A stretch of DNA of 7,130 nt from Candidatus Sulfopaludibacter sp. SbA3 (GTDB taxonomy: Bacteria > Acidobacteriota > Terriglobia > Bryobacterales > Bryobacteraceae). The notes below the pieces were generated by a model. That model saw only the letters and a list, made by a program, of their open reading frames with translations, had not been told where the DNA came from and ran no database searches. This document shows positions 5,057 through 7,130 of the stretch, in pieces. Location of the stretch: the NCBI GenBank assembly GCA_900290315.1, contig OKRF01000191.1:1-7130 (forward strand), read 5' to 3'. A program made the translations under genes and the position numbers. Position 1 is the first letter of the stretch, and every line of letters begins with the position of its first letter.

Positions 5057-7130
5057 TCAGGCTCGTGACACAAGCTGGATGCTCCCGCTCTTCAATCCGG
5101 GAGCAGTGGCGGCGATGGTGAGCGCGCCGGCCGTCCGTGAAGACCGGATGATCACCAGCCCCGTACCGTGAAATAACTTACGCTGGTTGCCCTGGTAGGG
5201 CTCCTCGCTGGTCAAGTCTGCGTTCCCTACGGCGGCAATCGTCCCCGGGCCATTGAGACTGAAGGTCACTGGATGATCCACATTCGGATGCGGCTGCCCG
5301 TGGGCGTCGACAGCTTCCACGGTGATGAAGGAGAGGCCCTGCCCATCTGCCCGAAGCGATTTCCGGTCCGCAGTCAGCCGAATCTGAACCGGCTCGCCGG
5401 CAGTTTTCAAAACGCTCGTGGCAATCGTTCCGCTACCCTGTAGAGCGACCACCTTCAACACTCCGGGAGCATACGGCACGCTGAAGTTGGCCTTGAATTT
5501 CTCCGCGCGCGTGGTGGGTTTCTCACCGATCAGTTTGTCATCGAGATAAAGGCGCACGGCTTCGCCCCGGGAATAAATCTCCACCTCGAGCGGCTTGCCT
5601 TCCATTCCGGGCCAGGTCCAACTCGCGTAAACCGGCCAGACTCCCCAGCGCGTGACGCGCAGATTTTTGCCTTCGGGCGGCGCTTGCCGGACTCCCAGGA
5701 ACAGCTTCTCGCCGCGGTTCCACACGATATTCCGGTAATGCGCATTGGCCGTGCGATTTCCGCAGATGTCGATATCGCCGCAGTCGGCCCCGTGACAGGG
5801 GTATGGAGCACCATACCCCTCCTGACTCGTGTCCTTCGGATCGCGGTAATACCATCGCCCGAGTCCCGATTCACCCAGGTAATCGATCGCGGTCCAGACG
5901 AAATCGCCGATGATGTACGGTGAGTCGTCTACCATGGACCAGTAGTCGAACGTGGATTGGGGATATGACTCGGTGCATGCCATGATGCGCGACGGCACGC
6001 GTTTGCGGTCGTCCGCGTGGTTGTTCAGGTTATAGTTGTAGCCCGCGATATCGAGTGCCGAATAATACCCGTCGGTGTCGCTCCACTTGCCGAAAATGAA
6101 GTTCAACGCGGATGTAATGGGCCGGGAGGGATCCAGCGCGCGAACGTAATCCGCGATCATTTTCGCTTCCTGCGCGCCGAGCGGCTCCCCCCGCTCGGGG
6201 ATCTCGTTGCCGATGCTCCACATCACTACGGAGGGATGATTGCGGTCGCGTAGCACCATAGCGTCGATATCGCGCTGCCACCAGTCTTTGAACGACACGC
6301 TGTAATCGAACGGGTTCTTGCCTTTTGCCCAGCAGTCGAACGCTTCATCCATCACCAGCATCCCCAGCCTGTCGCTGGCATCGAGAAACGCGGGCGATGG
6401 CGGGTTATGCGCGGTCCGGATGGCGTTGAAACCGGATTCCTTCAGCATCTGGACCCGCCGCTCCTCCGCCCGGTCGAAAGCGAGGGCTCCCAACGGTCCC
6501 TGATCGTGATGGACGCAGCCGCCGCACATCTTCAGCGGCTTGCCGTTCAACACGAACCCCCGATCGGCGGACCACTCGATGGAACGAATGCCGAACGTGG
6601 TGGATACCTCGTCGATGGCTTTACCGTCTTCGGTCACGCGGGTGACTGCCCGATAGAGGTTCGGAGTATCGGGTGTCCACAGCGCGGGCTGATCGACCGT
6701 AATCTCCTGGCTCACTTCAATGGTGGCGCCGGGGTTGGCAGCGGCGCTGCTGTTCGCGCGGCCGGCTACTGCATCCGAGCCTCCATAGACCACGGTTTGG
6801 AGCGCGAGATCCGATTGCTTTCCGGATTCGTTCGCGAGCTTCATATTCACCACGACCTTGGCCTGAGCCGCACTCACTTGCGGAGTCGTGACGAATGTTC
6901 CCCAGGGCACAACATGCACCGAGTCGGCGACGTGCAGCCATACGTGCCGATAGATTCCGGAGCCGGCATACCAGCGGGAGTTTCGATGTTTGGATTGGTC
7001 CACGCGAACTGTCAGCACGTTATTCGAGCCGGCCTGCAGGTGCGGCGTGAGGTCATGGAAGAACGAGGTGTAGCCGTACGGGTGGGTTCCGAGATTGTGC
7101 CCGTTGATGTACACCGTGGCATTCATGTAA
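5057..7130 (-). CDS. Glycoside hydrolase family 2, beta-galactosidase-like (5' partial)
   Basis: Retaining glycosidase of family GH2, probably acting on beta-galactosides or related beta-glycosides. The N-terminus lies beyond 7130: the frame is open to the edge, and the ATG at 7126-7124 is internal to the sugar-binding domain. Numbering from that Met, domains in order are: jelly-roll end (1-70, GYTSFFHDLT); Ig-like domain (~70-182); TIM barrel (~185-440) with RTAHNPPS (237-244); acid/base Glu308 in MWSIGNEIP; and nucleophile Glu386 in ACTESYP. Then come a Cys-containing loop with GDIDICGNR (450-458) and HYRNIVW, a DUF4982-like domain (~495-570, SWTWPGMEGKPLEVEIYS), and a GH2 C-terminal domain-5-like module (~578-689, VGNADLTSEEPYQGNQRK). 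Both catalytic acids are present and the frame is unbroken, so it should be active. Such enzymes are usually exported, but any signal peptide would be outside the window. Exact substrate cannot be read from sequence. Confidence 0.93.
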   Translation of the reverse strand, partial: YMNATVYINGHNLGTHPYGYTSFFHDLTPHLQAGSNNVLTVRVDQSKHRNSRWYAGSGIYRHVWLHVADSVHVVPWGTFVTTPQVSAAQAKVVVNMKLANESGKQSDLALQTVVYGGSDAVAGRANSSAAANPGATIEVSQEITVDQPALWTPDTPNLYRAVTRVTEDGKAIDEVSTTFGIRSIEWSADRGFVLNGKPLKMCGGCVHHDQGPLGALAFDRAEERRVQMLKESGFNAIRTAHNPPSPAFLDASDRLGMLVMDEAFDCWAKGKNPFDYSVSFKDWWQRDIDAMVLRDRNHPSVVMWSIGNEIPERGEPLGAQEAKMIADYVRALDPSRPITSALNFIFGKWSDTDGYYSALDIAGYNYNLNNHADDRKRVPSRIMACTESYPQSTFDYWSMVDDSPYIIGDFVWTAIDYLGESGLGRWYYRDPKDTSQEGYGAPYPCHGADCGDIDICGNRTANAHYRNIVWNRGEKLFLGVRQAPPEGKNLRVTRWGVWPVYASWTWPGMEGKPLEVEIYSRGEAVRLYLDDKLIGEKPTTRAEKFKANFSVPYAPGVLKVVALQGSGTIATSVLKTAGEPVQIRLTADRKSLRADGQGLSFITVEAVDAHGQPHPNVDHPVTFSLNGPGTIAAVGNADLTSEEPYQGNQRKLFHGTGLVIIRSSRTAGALTIAATAPGLKSGSIQLVSRA

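Overview
The window looks like a bacterial chromosome segment of fairly high GC. Protein-coding order, Shine-Dalgarno sites and protein families are all bacterial. The large GH2 glycosidase with DUF4982-like and C-terminal accessory domains, a DrrA-like ABC exporter and decayed RIT/IS91 elements would suit an environmental lineage such as Acidobacteriota (Solibacter-like). That placement is an impression from family style, not something the sequence proves.

Left part (1-2392) is a graveyard of mobile DNA. Positions 1-252 have no recognisable gene but hold two small inverted repeats. From about 253 the plus strand carries the C-terminal end of a tyrosine recombinase. Its stop overlaps (TGATG) the start of an IS91-family Y1/Y2-type transposase, which is cut after its N-terminal zinc-binding region at about 668. 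Immediately after that cut the minus strand holds remnants of two tandem tyrosine recombinases that resemble ritB and ritC of a RIT (recombinase-in-trio) element. Both are frameshifted, ritC lacks its C-terminus, ritB lacks its N-terminus, and ritA is absent. At about 2020-2030 the RIT remnant meets the C-terminal end of an unidentified plus-strand protein (to 2392).

Positions 2393-2724 are intergenic and contain a pair of imperfect direct repeats, with no convincing gene or terminator.

Right part (2725-7130) is an intact minus-strand gene set reading GH2 beta-galactosidase-like glycosidase (5' end outside the window), then a 50-bp gap, an ABC exporter ATPase, and a translationally coupled ABC-2 permease (GTGA overlap). 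The ATPase and permease almost certainly form one exporter. Whether the glycosidase shares the transcript and a physiological role is inference from spacing and orientation. The permease carries an unusual soluble C-terminal extension of about 160 residues.

I see no clear undescribed multi-gene system. The most worthwhile oddities are the permease extension, the orphan C-terminal beta-rich fragment at 2027-2392, and the nested junctions of the decayed transposons.
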